A DNA stretch of 41,240 bases from UKL13-2 sp043773745 (GCA_043773745.1 JAYVEV010000103.1:1-41240); one strand, 5' to 3'; positions 7,305 through 15,402 are shown, numbered from the stretch's first letter. Notes: generated from the letters alone by a model not told the origin. Numbers and translations are program-made.

Positions 7305-9701
7305 ATGGTGTTGGGTCCGTCAGTTCTTTACGGTGGTGCCGGAGTGCGTGCACTGCGATCCGCTCAGTACATTGTGGGCATAGCCATCGTTGCAGTCGGC
7401 GCGGTCGCCTTCGCAAATGCGCAGGAGCCGACGGCGCCTATACCTGCCCCTCTGCCCGTTGCCGTTGCCGATCCCGAAACGCATCCGGTCGCTGCACCCC
7501 CGGTAAAAATCGATGCGCCTGCCATGCCTAGAGAAGCTGTGCGCTCCGGCAAAGCGCCACCTTTGCCGCTACACGCGGTGGACAAAAAACAGGAAGTCAA
7601 AACGATCGAGATAAACGCGCAACGCTTATCGACCACCGATGAGCGCCGCGAATCCGCTGCCGGAAAAATCATTGTCGGCCGCGACGAAATCGAGAAATAT
7701 GGAAGCGCCGACCTAGTCGACGTGTTGCGTCGTCTGCCGGGCGTTACGGTGATCAATGGTGCCGTTTCAATGCGCGGTATGGGCGCTGGATTTACGCAGA
7801 TCCTGATCAATGGCGAGCGCGTGGCGCCGGGGTTTTCCATCGAGCAACTTTCTCCTGAACAGGTCGAGCGCATCGAAATCCTGCGCGCACCGACCGCAGA
7901 AATCGGCGCCCGCGCCATTGCCGGTACCATCAATATCATCCTGCGCAAGCCGCGGCGCAACAAGCAGGACGATTTGAAAGCCGGCCTGCGAGCGGAGGAT
8001 AGCCGCTTTGGCGGCGACGTTTCGCTCTCGCATAACGATGCGCTGAGTGAAACCGGCACCTACAACCTGACGTTGACAGGTCGTCAGAATCGAACCGGTA
8101 GCCAGTCGCAGTTGCGCGTCGTCATCGACGACATCCCGTCTGGCACTGTCCGGCTAAATAGAAACAGTGGCACAACATCGATTTATAAAAGCTGGAATAC
8201 CACACTGAACTCGCAGGTGCAATGGAAGTGGGGCAACGGCGAGCAGTTGGTCATCCAGCCGTTTTTTTCGAGGGGCTACTATGAATCGAACAGCAAAGAC
8301 ATATTGACCCAGGCGATCGGCGCGAATCCGCCCTATGCAACAAGCCGCGGGCAATACAGCGTTTATTTCTCGAACGCTCGCTTTACCGCCACACTCTCCA
8401 AGCAACTGACCGATAACACCAAGGTCGATTTGCGTTGCGGCGCTGGCCAGGCGCAGCGCCGCATTGTATTCGGCGACAACCAGTTCGACGCGTTGGGAAC
8501 AACCAATCTCGTGCAAACGACCAATTCCGAATCGCGAGACGTTTCCTGGAATGCCTCAGCCAAGGTTGTCCATCAGTTTTCTGACACGCACAAATTCACT
8601 TCCGGTATGGAAGTTGAGGCGGTTCAACGGGTCGATCACAGGCGGGTGCTGTTGAATGGCTTACCGCAACTGGCGGAATTTGGCAGTGAGCTTGATCTCT
8701 CCACACGCCGGCGCGCACTCTATGCGCAGGAAGAATGGGACCCGGCGCCGAACTGGTCGGCCAATGTCGGTGTGCGTTGGGAAGGCTTTGAGATCCGCAG
8801 CAATGCTGATAACGGCGGCGATAGCGGGACGGTGCGTAACAGCAGCAGCATCGTCACGCCGCTGGCACACCTGGTCTGGCGGTTCAATGCGCCGAAGAAG
8901 GACCAGCTTCGATTGAGTGTTACCCAGAGTTATCAGACGCCTTCATTGTTCAACCTGGTGCCGCAGCCGCGTTTGGACAGCACCAATCCGGTGCCGGGTC
9001 CGAACCTTGCGGCCAATCCCGATTACGCGGGCAATCCGTTCCTGAAACCGGAGCGCGCTAACGGTATCGATTTCGGCTATGAACATTATTCCGAGGGCGG
9101 CGGCGTGGTCGCGATAAACCTTTACAGCCGTCGCATAAATGATCTGGTGCGCGGCGTAATACTTCTTGAAAATGTTTCGTGGGCCAGCAGCCCGCGGTAT
9201 GTGCACCGCTCGCGCAATATTGGCCGCGCCACGTCAAATGGAATCGAGTTCGACGCAAAGCTGCAACTGAGCGAAATGATGGCGGGCGGCCCGCCACTGG
9301 ATTTGCGAGCCAACGTGAGCATATTCGATTCGAAAGTTGATTCTGTTTCCGGCCCCAACAATCGCATCAATGGCCAGCCGCGAGCCAAAGGAAATTTCGG
9401 TGTCGACTATCGACCAAAGGGCAGCGCGTTCACCGTCGGCGCGACCATTTCGTATACACCGGCTAATACCATTCAGGATACTGATACGCAACAGTCCGGC
9501 AACGCTGCCAGCCGTACGATTGATGCCTACATGCTGTGGACCATTTCGCCTGCCACCAAGCTGCGGCTCACGTTCTCGAATCTGGCACCCCGCAATGAGG
9601 GAAGCTCAATAGCCGTGGTAACAGGACTTCAACGACAATCGACTTACTACAGCGCGCCTGGCCACTCCACAACGGCATTGCGGTTGGAGATGCGGCTTTG
9701 A
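7305..9701 (+). CDS. TonB-dependent outer-membrane receptor
   Basis: A 798-residue TonB-dependent receptor. A signal peptide (hydrophobic IVGIAIVAVGAVAFANA) is followed by an unusual proline/alanine-rich stretch of about 65 residues, then a possible TonB box (KTIEINAQR), the plug domain (IIVGRDEIEKYG, LRRLPGVTV, QILINGERV, VERIEILRAPTAEIGARAIAGTINIIL) and a 22-strand-type barrel. Such receptors import siderophores, cobalamin, sugars or peptides; the substrate is not evident. The ATG at 7305 has AGGAAG 8 nt upstream; the open frame extends back into the previous gene but without a suitable start. It ends the plus-strand block that begins with the signalling cassette; the tRNA-derived repeat begins at the base after its stop codon. 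Confidence 0.88.
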   Translation: MVLGPSVLYGGAGVRALRSAQYIVGIAIVAVGAVAFANAQEPTAPIPAPLPVAVADPETHPVAAPPVKIDAPAMPREAVRSGKAPPLPLHAVDKKQEVKTIEINAQRLSTTDERRESAAGKIIVGRDEIEKYGSADLVDVLRRLPGVTVINGAVSMRGMGAGFTQILINGERVAPGFSIEQLSPEQVERIEILRAPTAEIGARAIAGTINIILRKPRRNKQDDLKAGLRAEDSRFGGDVSLSHNDALSETGTYNLTLTGRQNRTGSQSQLRVVIDDIPSGTVRLNRNSGTTSIYKSWNTTLNSQVQWKWGNGEQLVIQPFFSRGYYESNSKDILTQAIGANPPYATSRGQYSVYFSNARFTATLSKQLTDNTKVDLRCGAGQAQRRIVFGDNQFDALGTTNLVQTTNSESRDVSWNASAKVVHQFSDTHKFTSGMEVEAVQRVDHRRVLLNGLPQLAEFGSELDLSTRRRALYAQEEWDPAPNWSANVGVRWEGFEIRSNADNGGDSGTVRNSSSIVTPLAHLVWRFNAPKKDQLRLSVTQSYQTPSLFNLVPQPRLDSTNPVPGPNLAANPDYAGNPFLKPERANGIDFGYEHYSEGGGVVAINLYSRRINDLVRGVILLENVSWASSPRYVHRSRNIGRATSNGIEFDAKLQLSEMMAGGPPLDLRANVSIFDSKVDSVSGPNNRINGQPRAKGNFGVDYRPKGSAFTVGATISYTPANTIQDTDTQQSGNAASRTIDAYMLWTISPATKLRLTFSNLAPRNEGSSIAVVTGLQRQSTYYSAPGHSTTALRLEMRL

Positions 9702-9716
9702 TTGGCGGAGAAGGAG
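9702..9716. repeat. tRNA-Ser 3'-end fragment (direct repeat copy 1)
   Basis: TTGGCGGAGAAGGAG is identical to 9852-9866, which spans the 3' end (CCA and acceptor stem) of the tRNA-Ser(GCU) gene, in the same orientation. A further GATTCG partly continues the match. The copies are 150 nt apart. Fragments of this kind are left by integration into tRNA 3' ends. Confidence 0.7.
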
Positions 9717-9783
9717 ATTCGGTCACGTTCCGCGACCCCGCTGCGGCTGCCTGTGGCATAGCCGTCAGCTTTCGAATCCCCCA

Positions 9784-9807
9784 TGTGAGCCAAGCAGTTG
9801 GCTCACA
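9784..9807. repeat. perfect 10-bp inverted repeat
   Basis: TGTGAGCCAA and TTGGCTCACA form a perfect stem around a GCAG loop. No T-run follows on either side, so it is not a standard terminator by itself. It lies between the two copies of the tRNA end fragment. Confidence 0.6.
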
Positions 9808-9817
9808 CTTCCCCTCC

Positions 9818-9850
9818 CAACAAAAAACGCCCACAAGGGGCGTTTTGTTG
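9818..9850 (-). terminator. bidirectional intrinsic terminator of tRNA-Ser(GCU)
   Basis: An AAAACGCCC/GGGGCGTTTT-type stem with an ACAA loop. Read on the minus strand it gives a GC stem followed by six T, directly after the tRNA 3' end. On the plus strand it can also terminate the receptor transcript. Confidence 0.75.
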
Positions 9851-9852
9851 TT

Positions 9853-9945
9853 TGGCGGAGAAGGAGGGATTCGAACCCTCGATACACTTTTACGGCGTAT
9901 GCTCCCTTAGCAGGGGAGTGCCTTCGACCACTCGGCCACCTCTCC
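9853..9945 (-). tRNA. tRNA-Ser (anticodon GCU)
   Basis: A complete 93-nt type II (long variable arm) tRNA. The acceptor stem GGAGAGG pairs with the 3' strand before discriminator G and encoded CCA. The anticodon loop CTGCTAA sits on the stem TCCCC/GGGGA-like arms and reads GCT, for AGC and AGU codons. The T-arm has GGTTCGAATCC. It is preceded by a good promoter and followed by a terminator. Confidence 0.95.
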
Positions 9946-9964
9946 GGATTTTTCGCTAGGGCGT

Positions 9965-9994
9965 ATTGTACGCTGCCAAGCTCTGTACAGTCAA
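9965..9994 (-). promoter_or_regulatory. promoter of tRNA-Ser(GCU)
   Basis: Read on the minus strand, TTGACT (9989-9994) and TACAAT (9965-9970) are separated by 18 nt. Transcription would begin about 12 nt before the mature 5' end at 9945. Confidence 0.65.
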
Positions 9995-10031
9995 AAGTGC
10001 ATCAAAATCGATTGCGCTTTTCACACAACAG

Positions 10032-12128
10032 TTACTTCAATTCCTTTAGTAAAAATGCGTATTGCAGCGCGGTACGGTAGGCTAATTGCGCATTGTTGGC
10101 TGAGCCTGCGTGGCCACCCTCGATGTTTTCATAGTAATACACCTCATGGCCCTGTTCCAGCATACGCGCCATCATTTTGCGTGCATGCCCGGGGTGAACA
10201 CGGTCGTCTCTTGTCGAGGTCACGAACAGCACTTTGGGCATTTTCACCCCAGCGTTAACGTTTTGGTAGGGCGAATATTTGGAGATGAATTCCCATTCCT
10301 TGGGATCATCGGGATTACCGTATTCGGCCACCCATGACGCACCAGCCAGAAGCTTGTTATAACGTCTCATATCAAGCAGCGGCACCGAGCACACCACAGC
10401 TTGAAACAAGTCGGGGCGCTGGACCATTACCGCGCCTACCAGCAAGCCACCGTTTGAGCCGCCAGAAATAGCCAGATGACGTGGCGATGAGATTTTTTTC
10501 GCGACTAAATCTTCGGCGACAGCGATAAAGTCGTCATACACTTTTTGACGGTTTGCTTTTAACCCTGCTTGATGCCAGCGCGGACCAAATTCTCCGCCAC
10601 CGCGAATATTGGCGACCACGTACACACCACCTTGCTTGAGCCAACCGTTGCCGATTGAGCCGGAATAACCCGGCAACTGCGAAATTTCAAAACCGCCATA
10701 ACCATAGAGCAAGGTCGGGTTTTTGCCGTCAAGTTTTGCGTCTTTGCGCATGATGACAAAGTAGGGAATTTTTTCGCCGTCTTTAGAGGTCGCTTGGAAC
10801 TGCTCAACCTTGAATGGCGTTGAATCAAAAAATGCGGGCAATGATTTTAATTTTTCGCGCGCATCCGAGCCAGCTTTCGCCCAGAACAGCGTTGAAGGCG
10901 TGAGGTAATCAGTCAGTGTGAGCCAATATTCATCGGACTCATCCGCATCAATGGCGCTGGCGCCAATCGTACCCAGGCCGGGCATATTGATTTTGCGACG
11001 CGACCAGGTGCCCGCTTCACGCTTTACTTCGACCAGCTGATTTTTAACGTTATCAAGCTCATTCAAGATCAGATAATTTTTGGTGAGCGTCCAGCCTGCC
11101 AGTGATTTACGATCGGTTGGTGCAAACAGTATTTCAAAATCACGTTCGCCCTTCATGAATCTTTCAAAATTCATCGCGATCAATGCGCCTTGCGGGTAGG
11201 TTTTTCCGCCAACAGTCCAAGCGGATTTCAAACGCACAAACAACATATCCCAGACGTAGGCCGGTGTTGCGTCGTCTTGCACATCGAGCCTGGTTAATTT
11301 TTCGCCCTCGCGCAGAAATGTTTCCGAAGTATAGAAGGTCACGCCACGGCGCACGAACTGTCGGGTGGCATAGCCTTTTTGTTCGGCCACGAATGCCGAG
11401 ACGCTGATGTCAGATTCTTTACCTTCGAAAACTGTTTTCGCGCTTTCTATCGGTGTGCCGCGCTTCCACTCTTTGACGATCCTGGCGTAGCCTGATTTGG
11501 TCATGGAGCCGGGACCAAAATCGGTTTGCACAAACAGGGTATCGCGATCAATCCACGATGCGCCGCCCTTCGCTTCCTTAATTTCAAAACCGCCTTTGAC
11601 AAATGACTTTGATGCCACATCAAACTCACGGGTTACTTGTGCATCCGCGCCGCCGCGCGAGAGGTTGAGCATGCAGCGCTCATAGCGAGGATACAGACAG
11701 GTAGAACCTTTCCACACCCAGTTTTCGTTTTCATCTTTGGCGAGCTGATCCAGGTCCAGCACGATTTCCCATTTTGGTTGCGGCTTTTTATATTCGGCCA
11801 TCGTGGTGCGACGCCATACACCGCGAATATGGGCTTGATCCTGCCAAAAATTGTAGAGAAACTCGCCGCGTTTGGTGGCAGCTGGAATACGCTCGCGCGA
11901 ATTAACCACTTCCAGCACTTTGTCGCGAATCGGTTGGAACTGTGGCTCGGCCTCGAGCAATTTTTGGGTTTTCGCGTTTTGTTCTTTGACCCAGGCGATG
12001 GCTTTATCGCCCATCACGTCTTCCAGCCAGAGGTAAGGATCCTCCTGTGTCAGCTGAGCGGTTTGTGCAAGCGCGGCGGTACTGATGACAGACACGGCAG
12101 CCAATCCTGAAATGACACGACGAAACAT
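10032..12128 (-). CDS. prolyl oligopeptidase family serine peptidase
   Basis: A 698-residue S9A peptidase that cleaves short peptides after proline. A Sec signal (FRRVISGLAAVSVISTAALAQ) predicts a periplasmic enzyme. The N-terminal beta-propeller domain (PF02897) spans about 27-440 and the alpha/beta-hydrolase domain (PF00326) about 460-698. The catalytic residues are Ser558 in GGSNGG, an Asp in DDRVHPGH (641-642) and His673 in EGGHAGS. The length is usual for the family. The ATG has GAGGAAAT upstream. It stands alone between the tRNA and lysC, with the lysC terminator immediately upstream, so it has its own promoter. Confidence 0.92.
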   Translation of the reverse strand: MFRRVISGLAAVSVISTAALAQTAQLTQEDPYLWLEDVMGDKAIAWVKEQNAKTQKLLEAEPQFQPIRDKVLEVVNSRERIPAATKRGEFLYNFWQDQAHIRGVWRRTTMAEYKKPQPKWEIVLDLDQLAKDENENWVWKGSTCLYPRYERCMLNLSRGGADAQVTREFDVASKSFVKGGFEIKEAKGGASWIDRDTLFVQTDFGPGSMTKSGYARIVKEWKRGTPIESAKTVFEGKESDISVSAFVAEQKGYATRQFVRRGVTFYTSETFLREGEKLTRLDVQDDATPAYVWDMLFVRLKSAWTVGGKTYPQGALIAMNFERFMKGERDFEILFAPTDRKSLAGWTLTKNYLILNELDNVKNQLVEVKREAGTWSRRKINMPGLGTIGASAIDADESDEYWLTLTDYLTPSTLFWAKAGSDAREKLKSLPAFFDSTPFKVEQFQATSKDGEKIPYFVIMRKDAKLDGKNPTLLYGYGGFEISQLPGYSGSIGNGWLKQGGVYVVANIRGGGEFGPRWHQAGLKANRQKVYDDFIAVAEDLVAKKISSPRHLAISGGSNGGLLVGAVMVQRPDLFQAVVCSVPLLDMRRYNKLLAGASWVAEYGNPDDPKEWEFISKYSPYQNVNAGVKMPKVLFVTSTRDDRVHPGHARKMMARMLEQGHEVYYYENIEGGHAGSANNAQLAYRTALQYAFLLKELK

Positions 12129-12147
12129 GGTGATTTCCTCAAAAAAG

Positions 12148-12185
12148 AAAGCTGCGCCCGTATTTGCATTGCGGGTGCAGCTTTT
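12148..12185 (-). terminator. intrinsic terminator of lysC
   Basis: An AAGCTGCxCCCG/CGGGTGCAGCTT stem around a 12-nt loop, followed on the minus strand by TTTCTTTTTT. It lies 26 nt after the lysC stop codon and separates lysC from the peptidase gene. Confidence 0.8.
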
Positions 12186-12211
12186 ATTAGTGCAATATTA
12201 ATGTGAGCCAA

Positions 12212-12700
12212 CTAAGCCGGCACTTTATCCAGTTCAAACGCGCTATGCAAGGCACGAACCGCTAGCTCCATGTACTTTTCATCGAGCACCACCGAGGTCT
12301 TGATTTCTGAAGTTGAGATCATCTGAATATTCACGTTCTCGCGCGCCAAGGTTTCAAACATTTTGGCGGCAATGCCCACATGCGAACGCATGCCGATGCC
12401 GACCAATGAAACCTTGGCAATTTTATTGTCGCCAGTCACGCCTTTGGCATTGATGGCGGGCTTCACTTCATCGGTCAAAATGGCCAGCGCTTTGTTGTAG
12501 TCGTTGCGGTGCACCGTGAATGAAAAATCGGTAATACCGTCGAACGAGGTATTCTGGATAATCACGTCGATATCGATATTAGCCGCCGCAATCGGACCCA
12601 ATATCGAGAACGCTATACCGGGGCGATCCGGCACACCGGTCACGGTCAGTTTGGCTTCATCGCGATTAAACGCGATACCGGAGATGATGGCTTGTTCCAT
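12212..12700 (-). CDS. candidate internal aspartokinase beta subunit
   Basis: An in-frame ATG at codon 252 of lysC (MEQAIISGIAFNRDEAK) has GAGGAAG ending 8 nt upstream. It would give a 162-residue protein made only of the two ACT domains. In Corynebacterium and Bacillus, beta subunits of alpha2-beta2 aspartokinases start at the same place, with similar residues. The match of position and ribosome-binding site is seen; use of the start is inferred. Confidence 0.55.
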   Translation of the reverse strand: MEQAIISGIAFNRDEAKLTVTGVPDRPGIAFSILGPIAAANIDIDVIIQNTSFDGITDFSFTVHRNDYNKALAILTDEVKPAINAKGVTGDNKIAKVSLVGIGMRSHVGIAAKMFETLARENVNIQMISTSEIKTSVVLDEKYMELAVRALHSAFELDKVPA

Positions 12701-13453
12701 ATTTTCGTCTTCCTCATACGTAATCAGGGTGCCGCGATCATTTGAATCAAATGGCGTGAATGACGACAGCACCCGCAATTTAACTTTATATTTACCCGCG
12801 AATTCGACCGAGCGAATCTGCAATACTTTCGAGCCCATGCTGGCAAGCTCAAACATTTCCTCAAAGGTTATCGTATCGAGCTTGCGCGCCTCGGGCACCA
12901 CCCGCGGATCGGTCGTGTACACACCATCCACATCGGTAAAAATCTGGCATTCATCGGCCTTCAGTGCGGAGGCCATGGCCACGCCGGTGGTGTCAGAGCC
13001 GCCTCGACCCAGCGTGGTGATATTGCCGCGCTCATCAATACCTTGAAAGCCCGCCACCACCGCCACATAGCCATCGGCCAAGTCTTTGCGAATATTGGCA
13101 TCGTCAATCGATAAAATTCGCGCCTTGGTATGTGCGCTATCGGTCAGAATTTTGACTTGCCAGCCCGTATAGCTTTTTGCTTTAAGTCCCAAATTCTGTA
13201 GTGCAATGGCCAGCAGACCAACCGACACCTGCTCGCCGGTCGAGGCAATCACGTCCAACTCGCGCGAGTCGGGGTCTTCATCTAATTGCTTTGCCAACCC
13301 CAACAGACGATTGGTTTCGCCCGACATGGCAGACGGCACCACCACCAGCTGATGGCCCTGCGAATGATAGTGGGCGATGCGCTTCGCGACTTCGCGAATT
13401 CGTTCCGGCGAACCCATCGAGGTGCCGCCGTATTTTTGGACAATTAATGACAT
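12212..13453 (-). CDS. lysC: aspartate kinase (aspartokinase)
   Basis: Phosphorylates aspartate, the first step toward lysine, threonine and methionine. It is a 413-residue protein with an amino-acid kinase domain (about 1-235; KYGGTSMGSPERI at the N-terminus, the GRGGSDTT and FTDVDGVYTTDPR blocks) and two ACT domains (about 265-405) that bind feedback inhibitors. The layout is the single-function, lysine/threonine-sensitive type common in betaproteobacteria. An internal ATG with a good ribosome-binding site at the start of the regulatory half is described separately. It ends at a clear terminator and is divergent from queD, so it appears to be monocistronic. Confidence 0.94.
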   Translation of the reverse strand: MSLIVQKYGGTSMGSPERIREVAKRIAHYHSQGHQLVVVPSAMSGETNRLLGLAKQLDEDPDSRELDVIASTGEQVSVGLLAIALQNLGLKAKSYTGWQVKILTDSAHTKARILSIDDANIRKDLADGYVAVVAGFQGIDERGNITTLGRGGSDTTGVAMASALKADECQIFTDVDGVYTTDPRVVPEARKLDTITFEEMFELASMGSKVLQIRSVEFAGKYKVKLRVLSSFTPFDSNDRGTLITYEEDENMEQAIISGIAFNRDEAKLTVTGVPDRPGIAFSILGPIAAANIDIDVIIQNTSFDGITDFSFTVHRNDYNKALAILTDEVKPAINAKGVTGDNKIAKVSLVGIGMRSHVGIAAKMFETLARENVNIQMISTSEIKTSVVLDEKYMELAVRALHSAFELDKVPA

Positions 13454-13580
13454 GGTGGGCGCTTATGAATAAACAATGGTGCAGTGCAAAAACCTTAATT
13501 CTAGCGCCTTCAGCGCCAAAACACGAATGCTGAATAGCCTGCGGAACGGCCCGACCATTCCGACGAGGTTGCACGCGGGC

Positions 13581-13589
13581 TGTTATACT
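13581..13589 (+). promoter_or_regulatory. extended -10 element before queD
   Basis: TGTTATACT fits an extended -10 promoter (TGn plus TATACT). It lies only 10 nt ahead of the queD ATG, which would give an almost leaderless mRNA. No convincing -35 or ribosome-binding site is visible. Confidence 0.4.
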
Positions 13590-13599
13590 CTGCCCGCCA

Positions 13600-14067
13600 A
13601 TGAAAACTGCCGCTCCAAATACTATTTCTGTCACCCGCCGCCTCGAATTCGATGCCGGACATCGCCTGCCCAATCACAAGAGCCAGTGCCGCAATATTCA
13701 CGGCCATCGTTATGCGCTGGAAATCACGCTGACCGCCAATATCATTCATGATGAAGGTGCCACCGACGACGGTATGGTGATGGATTTTGGCGATATCAAA
13801 TCCATCGCCAAGGAAAAGCTGGTTGATCTCTGGGATCACTCGTTTTTGGTATGGCGCGGCGACAAGGTGATGGTAGATTTTTTGGCGGCGATTTCAGGAC
13901 ATAAAACGGTGGTTCTTGATGAGGTGCCAACAGCGGAGAATCTGGTCAAAGCCGCGTTTGAAATTCTCGAGCATGCCTACCGCGACCGTTTTGGTCATGA
14001 GCTTACGCTGACTCAGGTACGACTATATGAGACGCCTAATTGCTGGGCAGATGCGGTTAACAGTTAG
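13600..14067 (+). CDS. queD: 6-carboxy-5,6,7,8-tetrahydropterin synthase
   Basis: Converts 7,8-dihydroneopterin triphosphate to 6-carboxytetrahydropterin in queuosine and 7-deazaguanine synthesis. It is 155 residues long, a member of the PTPS family. Zinc ligands are His21 (FDAGHRLP), His34 and His36 (NIHGHRY), with catalytic Cys30 just ahead. The DHSF motif, PTAEN and the C-terminal YETPNCWA glutamate are present. The ATG is the only start that keeps the N-terminal strand, though no ribosome-binding site is seen. No other queuosine genes are adjacent. Divergent from lysC. Confidence 0.93.
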   Translation: MKTAAPNTISVTRRLEFDAGHRLPNHKSQCRNIHGHRYALEITLTANIIHDEGATDDGMVMDFGDIKSIAKEKLVDLWDHSFLVWRGDKVMVDFLAAISGHKTVVLDEVPTAENLVKAAFEILEHAYRDRFGHELTLTQVRLYETPNCWADAVNS

Positions 14068-14079
14068 GCCTCGATTAGC

Positions 14080-14093
14080 TTGATCGGTATCTG
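14080..14093 (+). promoter_or_regulatory. possible FNR/DNR-like half-matched box
   Basis: TTGATCGGTATCTG matches TTGAT-N4-ATCAA fully in the left half and 3 of 5 in the right. It lies about 80 nt before the cytochrome c' start, a sensible activator distance for a gene of oxygen- or NO-linked function. Confidence 0.25.
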
Positions 14094-14174
14094 AAAAAAC
14101 TTATTGTAAAATAATATCTGTAACCAGTGTTTTGCTCAATATCATTTTGATGCTTAATCCCTATGGAGTAATTC

Positions 14175-14636
14175 ATGCGTAAAGCTGCTTTTTTTATTTC
14201 TGCTGCTGTTTCGGCAACATTCGCGATCGGCGCATCGGCGCAGGCCAAACCCGGCGATTCGATTGAATATCGTCAGGGCGCCTTTGAGGTGATAGGTTGG
14301 AACTTTGGCAAAATGGCTGCGATGATGCGCGGCACAGTCCCCTATGACAAGGAGGCATTTGCAAAACGTGCTGATATTGTCGCGCACGTGGCGCCGCTGC
14401 CGATCGAGGGCTTCGGGCCCGGCACCGACAAAGGCGCGCCAACCAAAGCCAAGCCGGAAATCTGGACCAAGATGGACGATTTCAAAGCCAAGATGACCAA
14501 GATGAATGAAGAAACCGTCAAACTTGCCGCAATTGCCAAAACGGGCAGCTTGGATGAAATCAAAAAACAATTCGGCGCAACGGGTGCAGCTTGTAAAGCT
14601 TGTCACGACGACTACAAAGCGAAGCAGCCACATTAA
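14175..14636 (+). CDS. cytochrome c'
   Basis: A 153-residue periplasmic class II cytochrome c. A Sec signal (MRKAAFFISAAVSATFAIGASAQA) is followed by a four-helix bundle with the haem-binding CKACH near the C-terminus (about residues 141-145), the hallmark position for cytochrome c'. It contains the usual FGKMAAMMRG helix-1 segment near the distal haem face. Family members bind NO and CO and protect against nitrosative stress. The ATG has GGAG 7 nt upstream. The gene ends at a perfect 16-bp terminator and is convergent with a cytochrome b561 gene, a frequent partner. Confidence 0.93.
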   Translation: MRKAAFFISAAVSATFAIGASAQAKPGDSIEYRQGAFEVIGWNFGKMAAMMRGTVPYDKEAFAKRADIVAHVAPLPIEGFGPGTDKGAPTKAKPEIWTKMDDFKAKMTKMNEETVKLAAIAKTGSLDEIKKQFGATGAACKACHDDYKAKQPH

Positions 14637-14649
14637 ACCGAATAGAAGA

Positions 14650-14690
14650 TGAAAAACGCCGCTCAGTTCCCAAATGAGCGGCGTTTTTCA
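14650..14690. terminator. bidirectional intrinsic terminator between cytochrome genes
   Basis: A perfect 16-bp stem (TGAAAAACGCCGCTCA and its complement) with a 9-nt loop. A/T tracts on both arms make it work in both directions, for the convergent cytochrome c' and b561 genes. Confidence 0.9.
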
Positions 14691-14718
14691 TTTGCGCGGC
14701 AAAAAATATGCCGGGAAT

Positions 14719-15402
14719 TTATCCAAACACCCTCGTTACCACTGCATAAGTTAACCCGCCAACCACAAATGCCACCAACCATGAGAGCCAATAGGGACGG
14801 GGGCTTTCAGCCATTTTTGCTTCAATTTCCCCGCCAGTGCTAGTGTTTATAGTTTTTTTACCACTAAACATCGCCTTAATCAGTTTCTCTTTTTTATACA
14901 CCGTGTAAAAAATAATGGCCGCCACATGCAGCGCAATCAAAAACAAAATCAGATCAGAATTGAGCTTGTGCAGACTGGTCAATTGATCACTTAGGGCCTT
15001 TGAGACCGTGCTCGCATAAGGGCCTTCAAGCAGGATATCGTCATTGGAAAAAAGCCCAGTAGCCACTTGGAAAGCCAACACGGCGAGCAGCGCCAGTACA
15101 CTACATGCGCCCAACGGGTTGTGGCCGATAGCAGGACTGCTGCTGGGCTTGAGAAGCCCCTTGGCATACTGAATTACCGTAGCAGGCCCGCGCACGAAAT
15201 TAACAAACCGCGCATGGTGGTTACCCACAAGGCCCCACACCACGCGGAACAGGATTAAACCAAGCACAAAAAAACCGAGTTTCTGGTGCCACTCCATCCA
15301 ATTCCCACCGAGCTTGGCGGTGATGAACAGTCCCAATATCGCAGACACCAACAGCCAGTGAAATAACCGAACCGGGATATCCCAGACGCGAACCGTCTGC
15401 AT
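14719..15402 (-). CDS. cytochrome b561 family protein
   Basis: A 227-residue inner-membrane di-haem cytochrome b (PF01292). The opening VRVWDIPVRLFHWLL is typical, with His15 as a likely haem ligand; further candidates are in EWHQKLG, LTSLHKLN and IALHVAA. Five hydrophobic segments are visible, including a C-terminal anchor after a polar loop (about 178-200). Such proteins pass electrons between the quinone pool and periplasmic cytochromes. The ATG at 15402 has AGAGG 8 nt upstream; a TTG just before is less likely. The start lies 12 nt after the sugar dehydrogenase stop, so the two are probably co-transcribed. The facing neighbour is cytochrome c'. Confidence 0.88.
   Translation of the reverse strand: MQTVRVWDIPVRLFHWLLVSAILGLFITAKLGGNWMEWHQKLGFFVLGLILFRVVWGLVGNHHARFVNFVRGPATVIQYAKGLLKPSSSPAIGHNPLGACSVLALLAVLAFQVATGLFSNDDILLEGPYASTVSKALSDQLTSLHKLNSDLILFLIALHVAAIIFYTVYKKEKLIKAMFSGKKTINTSTGGEIEAKMAESPRPYWLSWLVAFVVGGLTYAVVTRVFG

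Noticed and set aside
7364..8059. 231-codon open frame on the minus strand
   Set aside because: It lies inside the TonB receptor plug region, with Ser/Arg-rich translation typical of antisense shadows.
9771..9806. TTCGAATCCC string resembling a tRNA T-arm, followed by a hairpin
   Set aside because: No acceptor, D-arm or anticodon arm could be built around it on either strand, so it is not called as a tRNA or tRNA relic by itself.
13454..13599. Possible preQ1 riboswitch before queD
   Set aside because: No aptamer-like stem, loop and A-rich tail is visible, and the likely promoter sits too close to the start codon to leave room for one.
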